Shown here: in pieces, positions 5,718 to 5,981 of the stretch
Position numbering within the stretch: the first letter of the stretch is position 1
Layout: each line of letters starts with the position of its first letter
Origin: Bacillota bacterium
GTDB lineage: Bacteria; Bacillota; UBA4882; UBA10575
DNA: 5,981 nucleotides
Assembly: GCA_012521315.1 (NCBI GenBank)
Contig: JAAYMP010000119.1
Coordinates: 1 to 5,981 of the forward strand
Direction: 5' to 3'
Notes under the pieces: model-generated
The model's database searches: none
What the model was told of the DNA's origin: nothing
The model's input: only the letters and a program-made list of their open reading frames with translations
Position numbers and translations under genes: made by a program

Positions 5718-5724
5718 AATTATA

Positions 5725-5731
5725 CCTCCCC
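5725..5731 (-). promoter_or_regulatory. Ribosome binding site of rplX, decides the GTG start
   Basis: GGGGAGG lies 7 bases before GTG at 5717. It fixes the start inside the longer open frame that reaches back to 5789, removing 24 residues that do not resemble L24. Confidence 0.75.
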
Positions 5732-5760
5732 TCTGCTTAAGAATGCACCTTTCACCAATT

Positions 5761-5981
5761 CTATAAAACCTCGGGTGCCAACGAGACAATCTTCATAAAA
5801 TTCTTCTCTCTCAATTCCCGCGCCACCGGCCCGAAAATACGGGTTCCCCGCGGATTCATTTGGTCGTTGATGATCACGGCTGCGTTATCATCAAACCGAA
5901 TATAGGAACCATCCGGGCGGCGCGTCTCCTTCGTCGTCCGCACGATCACGGCTTTGACGATCTCGCCCTTCTTTACCCCAA
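5761..5981 (-). CDS. rplN: 50S ribosomal protein L14, C-terminal part, cut by window edge
   Basis: Large-subunit protein at the subunit interface, contacting 16S and 23S rRNA. The gene enters from the right edge, and 72 full codons plus a TAG stop are visible. The frame reads GVKKGEIVKAVIVRTTKE at the edge, then RRPDGSYIRFDDNAAVIIND, PRGTRIFGPVARELRE and NFMKIVSLAPEVL. This matches the C-terminal 60 percent of the usual 122-residue L14 nearly residue for residue. A GTG at 5947-5949 is an internal valine, not the start. The true start lies outside the window, presumably behind rpsQ and rpmC in the standard order. rplX follows 43 bases downstream. Confidence 0.97.
   Translation of the reverse strand, partial: GVKKGEIVKAVIVRTTKETRRPDGSYIRFDDNAAVIINDQMNPRGTRIFGPVARELREKNFMKIVSLAPEVL

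Noticed and set aside
5719..5724. Perfect TATAAT on the minus strand just before rplX
   Set aside because: It is the spacer between the rplX ribosome binding site and its GTG. There is no -35 match at 16-18 bases upstream, and a transcript starting there would miss the ribosome binding site.
5718..5789. Longer L24 reading from 5789
   Set aside because: It overlaps the rplN stop, adds 24 residues unlike L24, and has no ribosome binding site. GTG 5717 has a strong one.
1..5981. A previously undescribed system, mobile element, CRISPR array, tRNA or terminator
   Set aside because: Both strands are accounted for by twelve known, conserved genes and short gaps. I saw no repeat arrays, inverted repeat ends, tRNA-like cloverleaf, or stem followed by a T-run.

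Overview
The window is a stretch of a bacterial spc-type ribosomal protein operon. Every gene is read from the minus strand, so transcription runs from high to low coordinates. In transcription order it holds the 3' part of rplN (L14), then rplX (L24), rplE (L5), rpsN (S14, short zinc form), rpsH (S8), rplF (L6), rplR (L18), rpsE (S5), rpmD (L30), rplO (L15), secY and adk, and finally the first 11 codons of map (methionine aminopeptidase), which are cut by the left edge. The plus-strand reading frames are shadows of these genes.

The organism is most likely a Firmicutes-type bacterium (Clostridia or a related deep lineage). The gene order is the usual one for that group. S14 is the 61-residue CxxC...CxxC form, Adk carries a four-cysteine zinc lid, and L24 ends in a cysteine pair motif. 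Shine-Dalgarno sequences are mostly strong (AAAGGAGG-like), and GTG and TTG start codons are common. Base composition looks balanced to slightly GC-rich by eye. The sequence alone does not settle a genus.

Region by region: 5981-4173 carries L14, L24, L5, S14 and S8, which are early and core binders of both subunits. An 83-base AT-rich spacer (4172-4090) is the largest gap. Positions 4089-1967 carry L6, L18, S5, L30 and L15 in tight succession with gaps of 11-23 bases. Positions 1965-1 carry secY, adk and map, which link ribosome synthesis to membrane protein export, adenylate balance and N-terminal methionine removal. Translation is probably coupled at several junctions: rplO-secY is separated by one base, adk-map overlaps by ATGA, and the rpmD and rplO ribosome binding sites overlap the preceding stop codons.

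I see no new system here. The window is a well-conserved housekeeping operon, with no mobile element, CRISPR array, tRNA, rRNA or clear terminator. The points worth a second look are small: several start-codon corrections, the long rpsH-rplF spacer, a basic N-terminal extension on L30, and a possible weak hairpin over the rplE ribosome binding site.
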